DNA from: Dyella marensis | GTDB taxonomy: Bacteria > Pseudomonadota > Gammaproteobacteria > Xanthomonadales > Rhodanobacteraceae | Length of the DNA: 64,000 nucleotides | Direction: 5' to 3' | Assembly: GCF_900112865.1 (NCBI RefSeq) | Contig: NZ_FONH01000004.1 | Location: 267,122-331,121 of the forward strand | Part shown: positions 43,781 through 53,341 of the stretch, piece after piece | How positions within the stretch are numbered: position 1 is the first letter of the stretch | How the letters are laid out: each line of letters starts with the position of its first letter | Position numbers and translations under genes: made by a program | The notes under the pieces: model-generated | The model's database searches: none | What the model saw: only the letters and a program-made list of their open reading frames with translations | What the model was told of the DNA's origin: nothing

Positions 43781-43890
43781 GATCGTGCCTCCTGCACGCA
43801 TCCGCACGCCCCGGTGCGGATTGCATGGGCAGGCTATCGAGAGGCCCGATCGGAATGTTCAGAAAGCACCGCCATGCCGCGGCGAACGCT

Positions 43891-45123
43891 TCAGGCGGTT
43901 TCGATCCGGCGACCGCCGCAGTACACCGCACGCACCAGCCCGCCGCCGATCCAGTAGCACAGCTCCGCCGGCCGCTGCACCTGCCATACCACCAGATCCG
44001 CACGCTGCCCCACGGCGAGCGTGCCGCGATCGTCCAGGCCCAATGCACGCGCCGCATGCACCGTTACACCACGCAGCGCCTCTTCCGGCGTGAGGCGGAA
44101 CAAGGTGCACGCCATGCCGGCGGCCAGGCGCAGCGAAAGCAGGGGCGAGGTGCCCGGGTTGCAGTCGGTCGCCACGGCCATCGCCACGCCGTGTTCGCGC
44201 AAGGCGGCGATCGGCGGCAGTTTCGTCTCCCGCAACGCATAGAACGCGCCCGGCAACAGCACCGCCACGGTGCCCTTCGCCGCCATCGCGCGCACGCCGT
44301 CCTCGCTCAGGTACTCCAGGTGATCGGCGGAAAGCCCATCGTATTCGGCCACCAGCGCCGCGCCTTCCAGATTGGACAGCTGTTCGGCATGCAGCTTGAC
44401 GGGCAGGCCGAGCGAACGGGCGCGCTCGAACACGCGGCGCGTCTCTTCGCGGGTGAAGCCGATGCCTTCGCAGAACGCATCCACCGCATCGACCAGTCCC
44501 TCCGCCGCCAGCGCGGGCAAGATCCGGTCGCACACCAGCGCGACGTAGCCGTCGCGATCCTCCCGGTATTCGGCCGGCAGCGCATGCAGGCCGAGGAAGC
44601 TGGTGCGCACGCCGATGCCCAGCGCCTCGCCCAGCCGCCGCGCTACGCGCAGCATGCGCCGCTCGCTCTCCAGTTCCAGTCCGTAGCCGGACTTGATCTC
44701 GAGCGTGGTGACGCCGTCGGCGAGCAGCGCGCGGGCGCGCGGCAGCGCCTGCGTGAACAGCTCGTCTTCGTCCGCCTCGCGCGTGGCCTTCACGGTGGAG
44801 GCGATACCGCCGCCGGCACGCGCGATTTCCTCGTAGCTGGCGCCGTTGAGGCGCAGGTCGAACTCGTGCGCGCGGTCGCCGCCGAAGACCAGGTGCGTGT
44901 GGCAATCGACCAGGCCAGGCGTCACCAGCGCGCCGTCGAGGTGTTCGACCGAGGCGGCACGCGCTTGCGCGTCGGCAGGAAGCTGCGCACGCGGCCCGAT
45001 CCACGCGATGCGCCCGCCGGCCATGGCGAGCGCACCGTCCTCGATCAACCCGTACGGCTGCCCGCCATCGAAAGTGGCCAGCGTCGCGCCGGTCAGCAGC
45101 AGATCCCAGGATGCGGTGTTCAT
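43891..45123 (-). CDS. hutI: Imidazolonepropionase
   Basis: 410 residues, amidohydrolase fold. It hydrolyses 4-imidazolone-5-propionate to formiminoglutamate in histidine degradation. Metal ligands: [10 protein letters not shown] (His-x-His), KLHAEQLSN and [13 protein letters not shown] (Asp). The substrate segment [18 protein letters not shown] is typical. Its ATG overlaps the ClC stop (ATGA, 45120-45123), so it is the third gene of a coupled operon, an unusual place for hutI. The next pathway enzyme, HutF, is encoded divergently at 48211; no hutH or hutU is in the window. Confidence 0.97.
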   Translation of the reverse strand: MNTASWDLLLTGATLATFDGGQPYGLIEDGALAMAGGRIAWIGPRAQLPADAQARAASVEHLDGALVTPGLVDCHTHLVFGGDRAHEFDLRLNGASYEEIARAGGGIASTVKATREADEDELFTQALPRARALLADGVTTLEIKSGYGLELESERRMLRVARRLGEALGIGVRTSFLGLHALPAEYREDRDGYVALVCDRILPALAAEGLVDAVDAFCEGIGFTREETRRVFERARSLGLPVKLHAEQLSNLEGAALVAEYDGLSADHLEYLSEDGVRAMAAKGTVAVLLPGAFYALRETKLPPIAALREHGVAMAVATDCNPGTSPLLSLRLAAGMACTLFRLTPEEALRGVTVHAARALGLDDRGTLAVGQRADLVVWQVQRPAELCYWIGGGLVRAVYCGGRRIETA

Positions 45124-46571
45124 GTCGGTTCGCGCTTGTCGGAGGGCAGATCAGTGGGCATGGGCGTGGCGGGATCTTCCACCAGCGGCGATTCGCTTTC
45201 GGCTATGCCGGAAGAGGGCGCTGGCACCTCGCGCCGCGCCAGTTCCAGCTCATAGCCTTCGATCAGCCGGTCGGCCAGCGCGCGGTACACCGGCTTGCGG
45301 CACAGCAGCGACGAGGCGGCGCGCGCCAGCAGGCAGGTGGCCATGATCGGCAGCGCCATCTGCTGGTTGGCGGTCAGTTCCATGGAGATCACCGTGGCGG
45401 TGAGCGGCGCCTGCGTCACGCCGGACAGATACGCCGCCATCGCCAGCAGCACCACGGCCGATGCATCCGCACCGGGCACCAGCGCCGCGATGTTGTCGCC
45501 CAGGCCGGCGCCCACCGCCAGCGCGGGCGAGAAGATGCCGCCGGGGATGCCGGCCCAGTACGAGGCGATATTGCCCAGGAATTTCAGCGCACCGAACGAG
45601 CTCACCGTCTCGTGCTGTCCTTCCAGGATCGCCTTGGCCTGCGCATAGCCGGTGCCATAGAGCCCGGTGTGCGTGAGCTGGCTGAGCAGCACCAGGGCGA
45701 GTCCGCAGCCCGCCGCGAACAGCACCGGATAGCGCGCGCGTATGCGGCCCATGGCGCCGCGCAGACCGCGGTCGTGCGGCAGGATCAGCCGCGCGAACAG
45801 GCCGCCGGCCAGGCCGCAGCCGATGCCGGTGGCGAGCACCGCCCACCACGCGCGGCCCAGCGGCAGGCCGATGTCCAGGCGGCCGAAATACGCGTAGTTG
45901 CCCAGGATGCCCAGCGACACCACGCCCGCGATGATCACCGCGGTCAGCAGGATGCCGCTCATGCGGTGCTCGAACGCGCCGCTCATTTCCTCGATGGCGA
46001 ATACGACACCGGCCAGCGGCGTGTTGAACGCGGCGGCGAGGCCAGCGGCAGCGCCGGCGAGAATGAAACGCCCCGCCGCGGCGGCGTCGGCGAAGCCGAA
46101 GCGCCGGCCCAGCGAATACAGCAGCCCCGCGCCGACATGCACGGTCGGTCCTTCGCGGCCTACCGAGGCGCCGCCGAGCAGCGCGGCCAGGGTCAGCGCC
46201 ATCTTGCCCAGCGCCACGCGCAGCGACAGCAGGCTCGTGCGGAAGCCTTCGTCTTCGACCTTCAGCGCCGCGATCGCCTGCGGGATGCCCGAGCCGCGCG
46301 TGGGCTTGAGCGCGCCGGCGGTGAGCCAGGCGAGCAGGGCGAACATCGCCGGCGTCACCAGGAAGGCCGACCAGCGGCTGTGTTCCGCCATGCGATGGAA
46401 CAGCCCGTAGGCGTAGTCGGCGGCCTGGGCGAAACCGACCGCGGCCAGGCCGACGACCACCGCGCCGGTCCAGAACAGCACGCGCCGGCGCCATTGCACC
46501 GGCGAAAACAGACCCGAATCGGCCAGCCGCTGGAAGCGGCCGGAGGGCGTTTCCGTATCGCGTTCGCTCAC
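45120..46571 (-). CDS. ClC-family chloride/proton transporter
   Basis: 483 residues with ten or more hydrophobic segments. Selectivity-filter motifs are intact: [18 protein letters not shown] (with the gating glutamate) and [12 protein letters not shown], so a H+/Cl- exchanger rather than a fluoride channel. FAIEEMSG carries the inner proton glutamate. No CBS domain. GTG 46571 overlaps the nitrilase stop by 4 bp (GTGA); the much longer upstream open frame is a shadow of the nitrilase gene. The stop overlaps hutI. Its job between an amidase-type enzyme and hutI may be charge balance; that is inference. Confidence 0.93.
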   Translation of the reverse strand: MSERDTETPSGRFQRLADSGLFSPVQWRRRVLFWTGAVVVGLAAVGFAQAADYAYGLFHRMAEHSRWSAFLVTPAMFALLAWLTAGALKPTRGSGIPQAIAALKVEDEGFRTSLLSLRVALGKMALTLAALLGGASVGREGPTVHVGAGLLYSLGRRFGFADAAAAGRFILAGAAAGLAAAFNTPLAGVVFAIEEMSGAFEHRMSGILLTAVIIAGVVSLGILGNYAYFGRLDIGLPLGRAWWAVLATGIGCGLAGGLFARLILPHDRGLRGAMGRIRARYPVLFAAGCGLALVLLSQLTHTGLYGTGYAQAKAILEGQHETVSSFGALKFLGNIASYWAGIPGGIFSPALAVGAGLGDNIAALVPGADASAVVLLAMAAYLSGVTQAPLTATVISMELTANQQMALPIMATCLLARAASSLLCRKPVYRALADRLIEGYELELARREVPAPSSGIAESESPLVEDPATPMPTDLPSDKREPT

Positions 46572-48139
46572 GGCTTGGAATCGCGCTTGGTGGTCCAGCG
46601 CGTTTCGTACAGGTCGAAGCGGCGGTCCTTGAGGTTCTGCACCGCGCCGGCATTGCGCGCGCGGGCCAGGCTTTCCAGGCGCAGGTCGGCGAACAGCACG
46701 GTCTCGATGTTCGGGGTCGAGTCGGCGGCGATGCCGTCGCGTGCGAACGGGAAGTCGCTGGGCGTGAGGATGCAGCTCTGCCCGTACTGGATGTCGAAGT
46801 TGTTCACGCCGGGCAGGTTGCCTACGTTGCCCGACAGCACCACGTAGCACTGATTCTCGATCGCGCGTGCCTGCGAGCAATAGCGCACGCGCAGGTAGCC
46901 CTCGCGCACGTCGGTGCAGAACGGCACGAACAGGATCAGCGCGCCCTGGTCGGTGAGATGGCGCGCGACTTCCGGGAATTCGGAGTCGTAGCAGATCATC
47001 ACGCCGATCGGGCCGCAGTCGGTCTGGATCGTGGCGGCGGTGTCGCCGCCGGTGATGTTCCACACCGTGCGTTCGCTGGGCGTGGGGTGCAGCTTCTCGC
47101 GCTCGTGGATCGAGCCGTCGCGCAGGCACACGTAGCAGACGTTGTGGATGTCGCCGTTGGGCTGCTCGGTGGGATGCGAGCCGGCGATGATGTTGATGTT
47201 GTAGTGCACGGCCAGCCGGCTGAAGAGCTCCTTCACCTGCGGCGTGTAATGGCTGAGCTTGCGGATCGATTCGACCGGCGACAGCTCGGCGTTCTCGATC
47301 GACAGCAGCTGCAGGGTGATCAGCTCGGGGAAGGTGACGAAGTCCGCGCTGTAGTCCGCCGCGATGTCGGTGAAGTACTCCACCTGGGTGGCGAATTCCT
47401 CGAACGACTTGATGCGGCGCTGCAGGTATTGCACCGAGGCCACGCGCACCGAATCGGGCAGGCGCTGCGGCGAGGGAATCGAGGGCACGTCCGGCTGGTT
47501 GAGCAGCTGCGGGTTGCGCCACACCAGGTGCGCGGCATAGCCCAGCGAGTCGTAGTCCGACGGCACATAACCGCGCAGCACGCCGATCACCTGGAAATCG
47601 TTGGACAGCTGGAAGCTCAGGGTGGGGTCGCGCCGCCTGCCTTCCACCACTGCCTGCACATAGGCCTCGGCACTGCCGTAGCGCTGGATCGCGCGGGCCA
47701 GGCCGGGAACGCGCCCGCCGAACACGATGCCACGCAGCTTCAGGTCCGTGCACAGCCGCTTGCGCGCCTGGTACAGGCGCTGGCCGATGCGCATGCCGCG
47801 GTAGTCCGCATGCACCACCACTTCCATGCCGTACAGCCAGTTGCCGTCCGGCTTGTGGCGCGAGCCCATGCCGCCGCCGGTGATCTGCATCCAGGTATGC
47901 GGCGCCAGCGCGCTGGCTTCGTCGATGCGGAAGGTGGCGCAGTAGCCGACGACGCGCCCTTCGTATTCGACGACGAACTGGCCTTCGGGGAAATGCGTCT
48001 GCTGCGAGCGCAGCATCTCGGCCGAGTGCCCCCACTCGGGCGTGTAGACGCGGCCGGTGAGTTCGACCAGGGCGGGGACGTCGGCCGGTCGCGCCTGGCG
48101 TACCAGCAGCTTCGGAGAGTTCTCATTCTTCTTGGCCAT
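46568..48139 (-). CDS. GNAT-nitrilase fusion (carbon-nitrogen hydrolase)
   Basis: 523 residues in two domains. Residues ~10-215 are GNAT acetyltransferase-like (VRQARPADVPALVELTGRVY; ADYRGMRIGQRLYQARKRLC). Residues ~230-520 are a nitrilase-superfamily domain with the full Glu-Lys-Cys triad: VTFPELITL, HEREKLHPTPSER and MICYDSEFPEVA. Substrate unknown; such GNAT-amidohydrolase fusions are widespread and mostly uncharacterised. ATG 48139 versus ATG 48148 (adds MRG) cannot be decided; neither has a clear ribosome site. First gene of the coupled operon with ClC and hutI; 71 bp from divergent hutF. Confidence 0.9.
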   Translation of the reverse strand: MAKKNENSPKLLVRQARPADVPALVELTGRVYTPEWGHSAEMLRSQQTHFPEGQFVVEYEGRVVGYCATFRIDEASALAPHTWMQITGGGMGSRHKPDGNWLYGMEVVVHADYRGMRIGQRLYQARKRLCTDLKLRGIVFGGRVPGLARAIQRYGSAEAYVQAVVEGRRRDPTLSFQLSNDFQVIGVLRGYVPSDYDSLGYAAHLVWRNPQLLNQPDVPSIPSPQRLPDSVRVASVQYLQRRIKSFEEFATQVEYFTDIAADYSADFVTFPELITLQLLSIENAELSPVESIRKLSHYTPQVKELFSRLAVHYNINIIAGSHPTEQPNGDIHNVCYVCLRDGSIHEREKLHPTPSERTVWNITGGDTAATIQTDCGPIGVMICYDSEFPEVARHLTDQGALILFVPFCTDVREGYLRVRYCSQARAIENQCYVVLSGNVGNLPGVNNFDIQYGQSCILTPSDFPFARDGIAADSTPNIETVLFADLRLESLARARNAGAVQNLKDRRFDLYETRWTTKRDSKP

Positions 48140-48210
48140 GCCGCGCATTATGCCGTAGCGCTGTGTGCAGGGCCGGTTACACTTCGCGCATCCCCACGGA
48201 GCCTGAGCCG

Positions 48211-49572
48211 ATGAGCGACGCCACCCGCACTTACAGCGCCGACCAGCTCTGGCTGGCCGACGGGTGGAGCGCCGACGGTGCCTTCGCGGTCGACGCCAGC
48301 GGCCACGTCGCGCCGCCCGAGGGCGAGGCTGAACGACTCGGCGCCTGGGTGCTGCCGGGCATGCCCAATCTGCATTCGCATGCGTTCCAGCGCGCCATGG
48401 CGGGATTGGCCGAGCGCAAGGGGAGGAGCGACGACAGCTTCTGGACCTGGCGCGAAACCATGTATGCGTTTGCCGCGGCGATCGGCCCGGAGGAACTGAA
48501 GGCCATCGCCGCGCAGCTTTACGTGGAGATGCTCAAGGCCGGCTATACGCAGGTGTGCGAGTTCCACTATCTGCATCACCAGCCGGACGGCACGCCTTAC
48601 GCGCAGCCGGAAGCGATGTCGCTGGCCTTGATCGAAGCGGCGCGCGAGACCGGCATCACCTTGACCCTGCTACCGGTGCTGTACATGACCGGCGGCTTCG
48701 ACGGACGGCCGCTGAGCGCACGGCAGCGCCGTTTCGGCAACGACCTGTCTTCCTACGTGCGCCTGCTCGAAGCGCTGCGCCGCCACGAAGGCGACGGCCT
48801 GCGCATCGGCATCGCGCTGCATTCGCTGCGCGCGGTGCCGGAAGAGGCGATGCGCGGCCTGCTCGCCACCCGCATCGCGCAGGACCTGCCGGTCCATATC
48901 CATATCGCCGAGCAGATCGGCGAAGTGCAGGATTGCCTGGCCACGCGCGGCGCGCGTCCGGTCGAATGGCTGCTCGATCATGCACCGGTGGATGCGCGCT
49001 GGACCCTGGTGCACGCCACCCATCTCACCGGCCACGAAACCTCGCGCCTGGCGCGCAGTGGAGCGGTGGCCGGCCTGTGCCCGACCACCGAGGCGAATCT
49101 CGGCGACGGCCTGTTCCCGCTGAGCGATTACCTCGACGCGAAGGGCGTGCTCGGCATCGGTTCGGATTCGCACATCTCGATCTCGCCGGTCGAAGAACTG
49201 CGCTGGCTGGAATACGGCCAGCGCCTGTCCACGCGCCACCGCAACATCGCCGCGCGGCGCGAGGGCGACAGCGTCGGCGAAACCCTGTGGCGCGCCGCGT
49301 TGCGGGGTGGTGCGCGCGCCGCCGGCCTGCCGGTGGGCGAGCTGCGCGCCGCCGCGCGTGCCGACCTGCTGGTGCTGGACGACGAATCGCCGTTGCTGGC
49401 CGCGCGCGATGCGCGCTCGCTGCTGGACAGCTTCCTGTTCGCCGGCAATACCCCGCTGGTGCGCCACGTGATGTGCGGCGGCCGCTGGGTGGTGCGCGAT
49501 TTCCGCCACCATGACGAGGCCGGCATCGCGGCCCGCTACCGCGCGGTGGTCGAGCGCCTGGCGCAGGCCTGA
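48211..49572 (+). CDS. hutF: Formimidoylglutamate deiminase
   Basis: 453 residues, amidohydrolase superfamily. Converts N-formimidoyl-L-glutamate to N-formylglutamate, the step after HutI in the five-step histidine pathway of pseudomonads and xanthomonads. Metal-site motifs: MPNLHSHAFQRAMAG, VHIHIAEQIGEVQ, LVHATHLTG and GIGSDSHISISP. Length fits HutF; the alternative, guanine or chlorohydrolase-type enzymes, is less likely given hutI across the promoter. ATG 48211 has ACGGAG upstream. hutG would be expected nearby but is not in the window. Confidence 0.93.
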   Translation: MSDATRTYSADQLWLADGWSADGAFAVDASGHVAPPEGEAERLGAWVLPGMPNLHSHAFQRAMAGLAERKGRSDDSFWTWRETMYAFAAAIGPEELKAIAAQLYVEMLKAGYTQVCEFHYLHHQPDGTPYAQPEAMSLALIEAARETGITLTLLPVLYMTGGFDGRPLSARQRRFGNDLSSYVRLLEALRRHEGDGLRIGIALHSLRAVPEEAMRGLLATRIAQDLPVHIHIAEQIGEVQDCLATRGARPVEWLLDHAPVDARWTLVHATHLTGHETSRLARSGAVAGLCPTTEANLGDGLFPLSDYLDAKGVLGIGSDSHISISPVEELRWLEYGQRLSTRHRNIAARREGDSVGETLWRAALRGGARAAGLPVGELRAAARADLLVLDDESPLLAARDARSLLDSFLFAGNTPLVRHVMCGGRWVVRDFRHHDEAGIAARYRAVVERLAQA

Positions 49573-49656
49573 ACTGGCGCCGCCGCGGCGTGCTGAATTA
49601 GTGTGGCGAGGCGCGGCCGCGCGGGGCGGCCGCTTCTTCGGGCGGGGAGCCTTCAC

Positions 49657-50064
49657 ATGCAGTCATCATCCAACGAACTGGGCAAGCTGGTCCTGCGCGT
49701 GGTGCTGGGCGCGCTGATCCTGTTCCACGGCGTGTCCAAGCTGATCCACGGTCCCGGCTTCGTGGTGCAGGCGCTGGCGCAGCAGGGCTTGCCGTCGTTT
49801 CTCGCCTACGGCGTCTACGTCGGCGAAGTGGTGGCGCCGGTGTTGTTGATCCTGGGCCTGTGGACGCGCATCGGCGCGCTGATCATCGCGGTCAACATGG
49901 TGGTGGCCTTGCTGCTGGTGCATAGCAGCCAGTTCATGTCGCTGGCCGATACCGGCGGCTGGGCGCTGGAACTGCAGGGCATGTACCTGGGCGGCGCCAT
50001 CGCGGTGATGTTGCTGGGGGCGGGGCGGATAGCATTCGGCAGTACCTACAGCCGCTGGACCTGA
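49657..50064 (+). CDS. DoxX-family membrane protein
   Basis: 135 residues, four membrane helices. Opens NELGKLVLRVVLGALILFHG with VSKLIHGPGFV, the DoxX pattern, and continues GEVVAPVLLILGLWTRIGAL. DoxX-type proteins are quinone-linked or redox-associated inner-membrane proteins; the specific role is unknown. GGGGAG precedes the ATG by 7 bases. Stands alone, 84 bp after hutF. Confidence 0.85.
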   Translation: MQSSSNELGKLVLRVVLGALILFHGVSKLIHGPGFVVQALAQQGLPSFLAYGVYVGEVVAPVLLILGLWTRIGALIIAVNMVVALLLVHSSQFMSLADTGGWALELQGMYLGGAIAVMLLGAGRIAFGSTYSRWT

Positions 50065-50213
50065 CGTCGCGCTGCATCATCGACGGGGATGGCGTTGCAG
50101 GCTGAACGCCATCCCCTCGCGGCCTGAACGCGCGGCATCGATCCGCACGCCGCTTCGTCATCGCCGTTTCACATCTTTCGTTTTCCTGCCCACCTCTCCA
50201 CTCGGAGCACGTC

Positions 50214-50369
50214 ATGGGCCGGACCAAGATCTTCCTCTGCACCGCCTTGCTTGCCGCCACCGCCGCGCTGAGCGGCTGCATCGTCGTCCCCGCGCGCGGT
50301 CGCGTCTGGGTGCCTGGCTACTGGTCGGGTCCGCACGTGTGGGTCGAAGGCCATTACCGTTATCGCTGA
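50214..50369 (+). CDS. Tiny lipoprotein with YxPGYW motif
   Basis: 51 residues, easy to miss. ATG 50214 has CGGAG 6 bases upstream. The signal peptide ends in a lipobox, AATAALSGC, and the mature part is only ~31 residues: IVVPARGRVWVPGYWSGPHV then WVEGHYRYR. The W-x-P-G-Y-W / W-x-x-G-x-Y pattern marks the YXWGXW-type repeat found in small cell-envelope proteins of proteobacteria. The last 10 bp overlap the 3' end of the convergent LysR gene. Envelope-associated; precise role unknown. Confidence 0.78.
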   Translation: MGRTKIFLCTALLAATAALSGCIVVPARGRVWVPGYWSGPHVWVEGHYRYR

Positions 50370-51265
50370 GCCGCCATCCGCTCGCGCAGGAAGTCGATGA
50401 ACGCGCGCAGCTTGGGCGGCACCTGGAAGCGGCTGGGGTAATACAGATAGAAGCCGTCGTACGGCGGCAGCCAGGTATCCAGCACGGTTTCCAGGCGGCC
50501 GGCGGTGAGATGTTCGCGCACCGCCGGCTCCACCGTGTGGGTCAGGCCCAATCCGTCCAGCGCGGCGCGAATGGCCAGCGACGGATCGTTGACGATCAAC
50601 GGCCCGCCCACCTCGATATCAAACCAGCGCCCGCGCTGCGCGAACTCCCAGCGATAGATCGCGCCGCTGCTGACGTAGCGGTTGCGGATGCAGGCATGGT
50701 TCTGCAGGTCGCGCGGATGCTGCGGCCGCCCGTGCCGGTCCAGATAGGCCGGCGTGGCCGCCACGATCGAACGCAGCTTGCCGCCCAGCGGCACCGCCAC
50801 CATGTCACGCGCCACGCGCTCGCCCAGGCGGATGCCGCAGTCGTAGCCGTCGGCCACCAGATCCACCAGGCCGCCGGTGACGTCGATGTCCAGCGTCACG
50901 TCCGGCCAGCGCCGCAGGAAGTCCGCCTGCATCGGCGCCACCAGCCAGTCCAGCACGATCTCGGGCACCGTCACGCGCAAGGTGCCGGCGGGGCGGTCGC
51001 CGTGCTGGCGCAGTTCGTCCAGCGCGTCGTCGATGGCGGCAAGCGCCGGCGTGATGCGTTGCAGGAACTGCCGGCCGGCCTCGGTCAGGCCGACCTTGCG
51101 CGTGGTCCGCTGCAGCAGGCGCACGCCGAGGCGCTGCTCGAGCTGGCGCATGGTCTGGCTCAGCGCGGAGGCGGTGACCTCCATGTCGGCGGCGGCACGG
51201 GTGAAGCTGCCGTAGCGGGCGATCAGGTGGAAAGCGCGCAGGGCGGGGGAGTGGTCGTCGCGCAT
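50360..51265 (-). CDS. LysR-family regulator of the aldo-keto reductase operon
   Basis: 301 residues. HTH: LRAFHLIARYGSFTRAAADM then EVTASALSQTMRQLEQRLGV, and TEAGRQFLQRITPAL; the effector domain follows (PEIVLDWLVAPMQADFLRRW; DYDCGIRLGERVARDM). It belongs to the CrgA/DsdC-like clade common near oxidoreductases. It is divergent from the AKR operon and has a T-N11-A palindrome 4 bp upstream of its start. Likely represses itself and activates the operon in response to an electrophile or aldehyde; effector unknown. Confidence 0.9.
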   Translation of the reverse strand: MRDDHSPALRAFHLIARYGSFTRAAADMEVTASALSQTMRQLEQRLGVRLLQRTTRKVGLTEAGRQFLQRITPALAAIDDALDELRQHGDRPAGTLRVTVPEIVLDWLVAPMQADFLRRWPDVTLDIDVTGGLVDLVADGYDCGIRLGERVARDMVAVPLGGKLRSIVAATPAYLDRHGRPQHPRDLQNHACIRNRYVSSGAIYRWEFAQRGRWFDIEVGGPLIVNDPSLAIRAALDGLGLTHTVEPAVREHLTAGRLETVLDTWLPPYDGFYLYYPSRFQVPPKLRAFIDFLRERMAAQR

Positions 51266-51268
51266 TGA

Positions 51269-51281
51269 TTAGGAATCCTAA
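51269..51281. promoter_or_regulatory. LysR operator with T-N11-A palindrome
   Basis: TTAGGA-A-TCCTAA, a perfect 6-1-6 inverted repeat matching the T-N11-A rule for LysR sites. It starts 4 bp upstream of the LysR ATG (51265) and 81 bp upstream of the AKR start, in the AT-rich 96-bp divergent region. Confidence 0.72.
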
Positions 51282-51361
51282 ATAACGCATCAAAAGAATC
51301 CGTATTTTTCTACGCAATGGCAAGAGCCAGACTTCCTCCATCCCAACCGGAGGATCACCCC

Positions 51362-52480
51362 ATGTCGCTCGATCGCTACTACACCCTCGGCCGCTCCGGC
51401 CTGCGCGTCAGCCGCCTCTCGCTCGGCACCATGACCTTCGGCGAGGACTGGGGCTGGGGCGCCGCGGAGGACACCGCGCGCGCCATGTTCGATCGCTATC
51501 TGGAAGCCGGCGGCAATTTCATCGACACCGCCGACATGTATACCGAAGGCAGCAGCGAGAGCCTGCTCGGCAAGTTCGTGGAGCAGGCCGGCGTGCGCGA
51601 TCGCGTGGTGATCTCGACCAAGTTCAGCTACAACGCGCAGCCCGGCAATCCCAACGCCGGCGGCAACGGACGCAAGAACATCATGCGTGCGGTGGAGGGT
51701 TCGCTGCGCCGCCTGCGCACCGACTACATCGATCTCTACCTGCTGCATACCTGGGACCGCCTCACGCCCGCCGAGGAAGTGGTGCGCACGCTGGACGATC
51801 TGGTGCGCGCCGGCAAGATCCGCTACGCCGGCCTGTCCGATACGCCGGCCTGGTATGCCGCGCGGGCGCAGACCTTCGCCGAGGCGCATGCCTTGACGCC
51901 GCTGGTGAACCTGCAGCTGGAGTACTCCATGGTCGAGCGGCATATCGAGCACGAGTTCGTGCCGCTGGCCATCGAGCTGGGCATGGGCATCACCGCGTGG
52001 AGCCCGCTGGGCATGGGCCTGCTGTCGGGCAAGTACCGGCCGAGCCAGGCCGGCGGGGAAGGCGAGGGCCGCCTGGCCAAGGTCACCGCGGCGCCGGGCT
52101 TCGAGCGCTTCACCGAGCGCAACTGGCGCATCGTCGCCGCGCTGGAGGAGGTGGCGCGCGAGAGCGGGCGCAGCATGGCGCAGGTGGCGCTGAACTGGGC
52201 GGCGAACCGGCCGGGCATCGCGTCGCTGATCGTCGGCGCGACCAGGCTGGCGCAGCTGGACGACAATCTGGGGGCACTCGATTTCAGCTTGCCGGACGCG
52301 CTGCGCGCGCGCCTGGACGAAGCCAGCGCACCGGACGCGCCGTTCCCGTACTACATGTTCGTCGACCGCCAGCAGACGCGCATCCACGGTGGCGTGGCGG
52401 TGGGCGACAAGCCGGCCGGCTACGCGCCGCCGGTATGGGTGGATGCGGTGGAAGCGCGCGACGTGCGCGCCAGCCGCTGA
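51362..52480 (+). CDS. Aldo-keto reductase
   Basis: 372 residues, TIM barrel, NADPH-dependent carbonyl reduction. Catalytic tetrad: Asp55 and Tyr60 (NFIDTADMYTEG), Lys87 (VVISTKFSY) and His129 (LYLLHTWDRL). The cofactor loop appears as SLIVGATRLAQLDDN. It resembles the AKR11-13/YajO-like group. GGAGG (51349-51353) is 8 bases from the ATG. First gene of a three-gene operon with an alpha/beta hydrolase (12 bp downstream) and a GlcG-type protein; probably activated by the divergent LysR protein. Confidence 0.92.
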   Translation: MSLDRYYTLGRSGLRVSRLSLGTMTFGEDWGWGAAEDTARAMFDRYLEAGGNFIDTADMYTEGSSESLLGKFVEQAGVRDRVVISTKFSYNAQPGNPNAGGNGRKNIMRAVEGSLRRLRTDYIDLYLLHTWDRLTPAEEVVRTLDDLVRAGKIRYAGLSDTPAWYAARAQTFAEAHALTPLVNLQLEYSMVERHIEHEFVPLAIELGMGITAWSPLGMGLLSGKYRPSQAGGEGEGRLAKVTAAPGFERFTERNWRIVAALEEVARESGRSMAQVALNWAANRPGIASLIVGATRLAQLDDNLGALDFSLPDALRARLDEASAPDAPFPYYMFVDRQQTRIHGGVAVGDKPAGYAPPVWVDAVEARDVRASR

Positions 52481-52492
52481 GGAGATGCCTGC

Positions 52493-53341
52493 ATGTCGAT
52501 GACTTTCTCGCACAGGAAATCCGGCGCGCCGCAGGTACGCTGGATCGAGGCCGGCGGCGTGCATTTCCACGCCGAGCTGGCGGGGCGCGGCGATGCCGTG
52601 GCGATGCTGCATGGTTTCCTGGTGGACAGCGGCCAGTGGGACGAAGAGTTCGGCGCGCTCGCCGACGACCATCGCGTGCTGCGCTACGACCTGCGCGGCT
52701 TCGGCCGTTCGTCAATGCCGGATGCGCCGTTCTCGCATCATGACGATCTGGCAAACGTGCTCGACGCCAGCGGCATCCAGCGCACCGCCTTGATCGGCTG
52801 CTCCGGCGGCGCCGGCACGGCCTTCGATTTCGCGCTGGCGCAGCCGGAACGCGTGAGCGCGCTCGCGCTGATCGGCGCCGGCTACTGGGGCTACTACGCC
52901 ACGCGTACGCCAGAGGCGCTGGCGTTCTGGGCGGCAGTGCAGAGCGGCGATCCAGCGGCCCTGCTGGAGACATCGCTGCGCGCCTTCCTCGATGGTCCGC
53001 GTCGTGCGTCGGAGCAAACCCGTGGGGACGCACGCAGGCGCATCGCCGCGATGAGCGAATGGAATTTCGGCTGCGCGGATGGCTATTGGAAGCACGCTTC
53101 CCTGCAGCGCAATCCGCAAGTACCGGCACCGGAGCGGCTGGCGGAACTGCGCATGCCCGTGCTGCTGATCGTCGGCGAGGAAGACCAGCCGGAAGTGATC
53201 GAACTGTCCGAATGCCTGGCCGCGGGCTTGCCGGATGCGCGCCTGGTCCGGGTGCCGGATGCCGGCCATCACGTGAACATCGAGCGGCCGGACCTCGTGC
53301 TGCCGCTGCTGCGCGATTTCCTCGCCGAGGTGCGCGCATGA
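52493..53341 (+). CDS. Alpha/beta hydrolase
   Basis: 282 residues. Oxyanion region LHGFLVDSGQWD, nucleophile Ser104 in IGCSGGAGTAFDFAL (a C-S-G-G variant of G-x-S-x-G), acid in VGEEDQPEV, and catalytic His in VPDAGHHVNIERPD. Cytoplasmic, no signal. Could hydrolyse an ester, lactone or C-C bond; the substrate is not evident. It sits 12 bp after the AKR gene, and its stop overlaps the GlcG start (ATGA). Confidence 0.9.
   Translation: MSMTFSHRKSGAPQVRWIEAGGVHFHAELAGRGDAVAMLHGFLVDSGQWDEEFGALADDHRVLRYDLRGFGRSSMPDAPFSHHDDLANVLDASGIQRTALIGCSGGAGTAFDFALAQPERVSALALIGAGYWGYYATRTPEALAFWAAVQSGDPAALLETSLRAFLDGPRRASEQTRGDARRRIAAMSEWNFGCADGYWKHASLQRNPQVPAPERLAELRMPVLLIVGEEDQPEVIELSECLAAGLPDARLVRVPDAGHHVNIERPDLVLPLLRDFLAEVRA

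Noticed and set aside
45120-48035. A 971-codon frame fusing the ClC transporter to upstream sequence
   Set aside because: The first 488 codons are a frame shadow of the GNAT-nitrilase gene; the true ClC start is GTG 46571, in a 4-bp overlap with the nitrilase stop.
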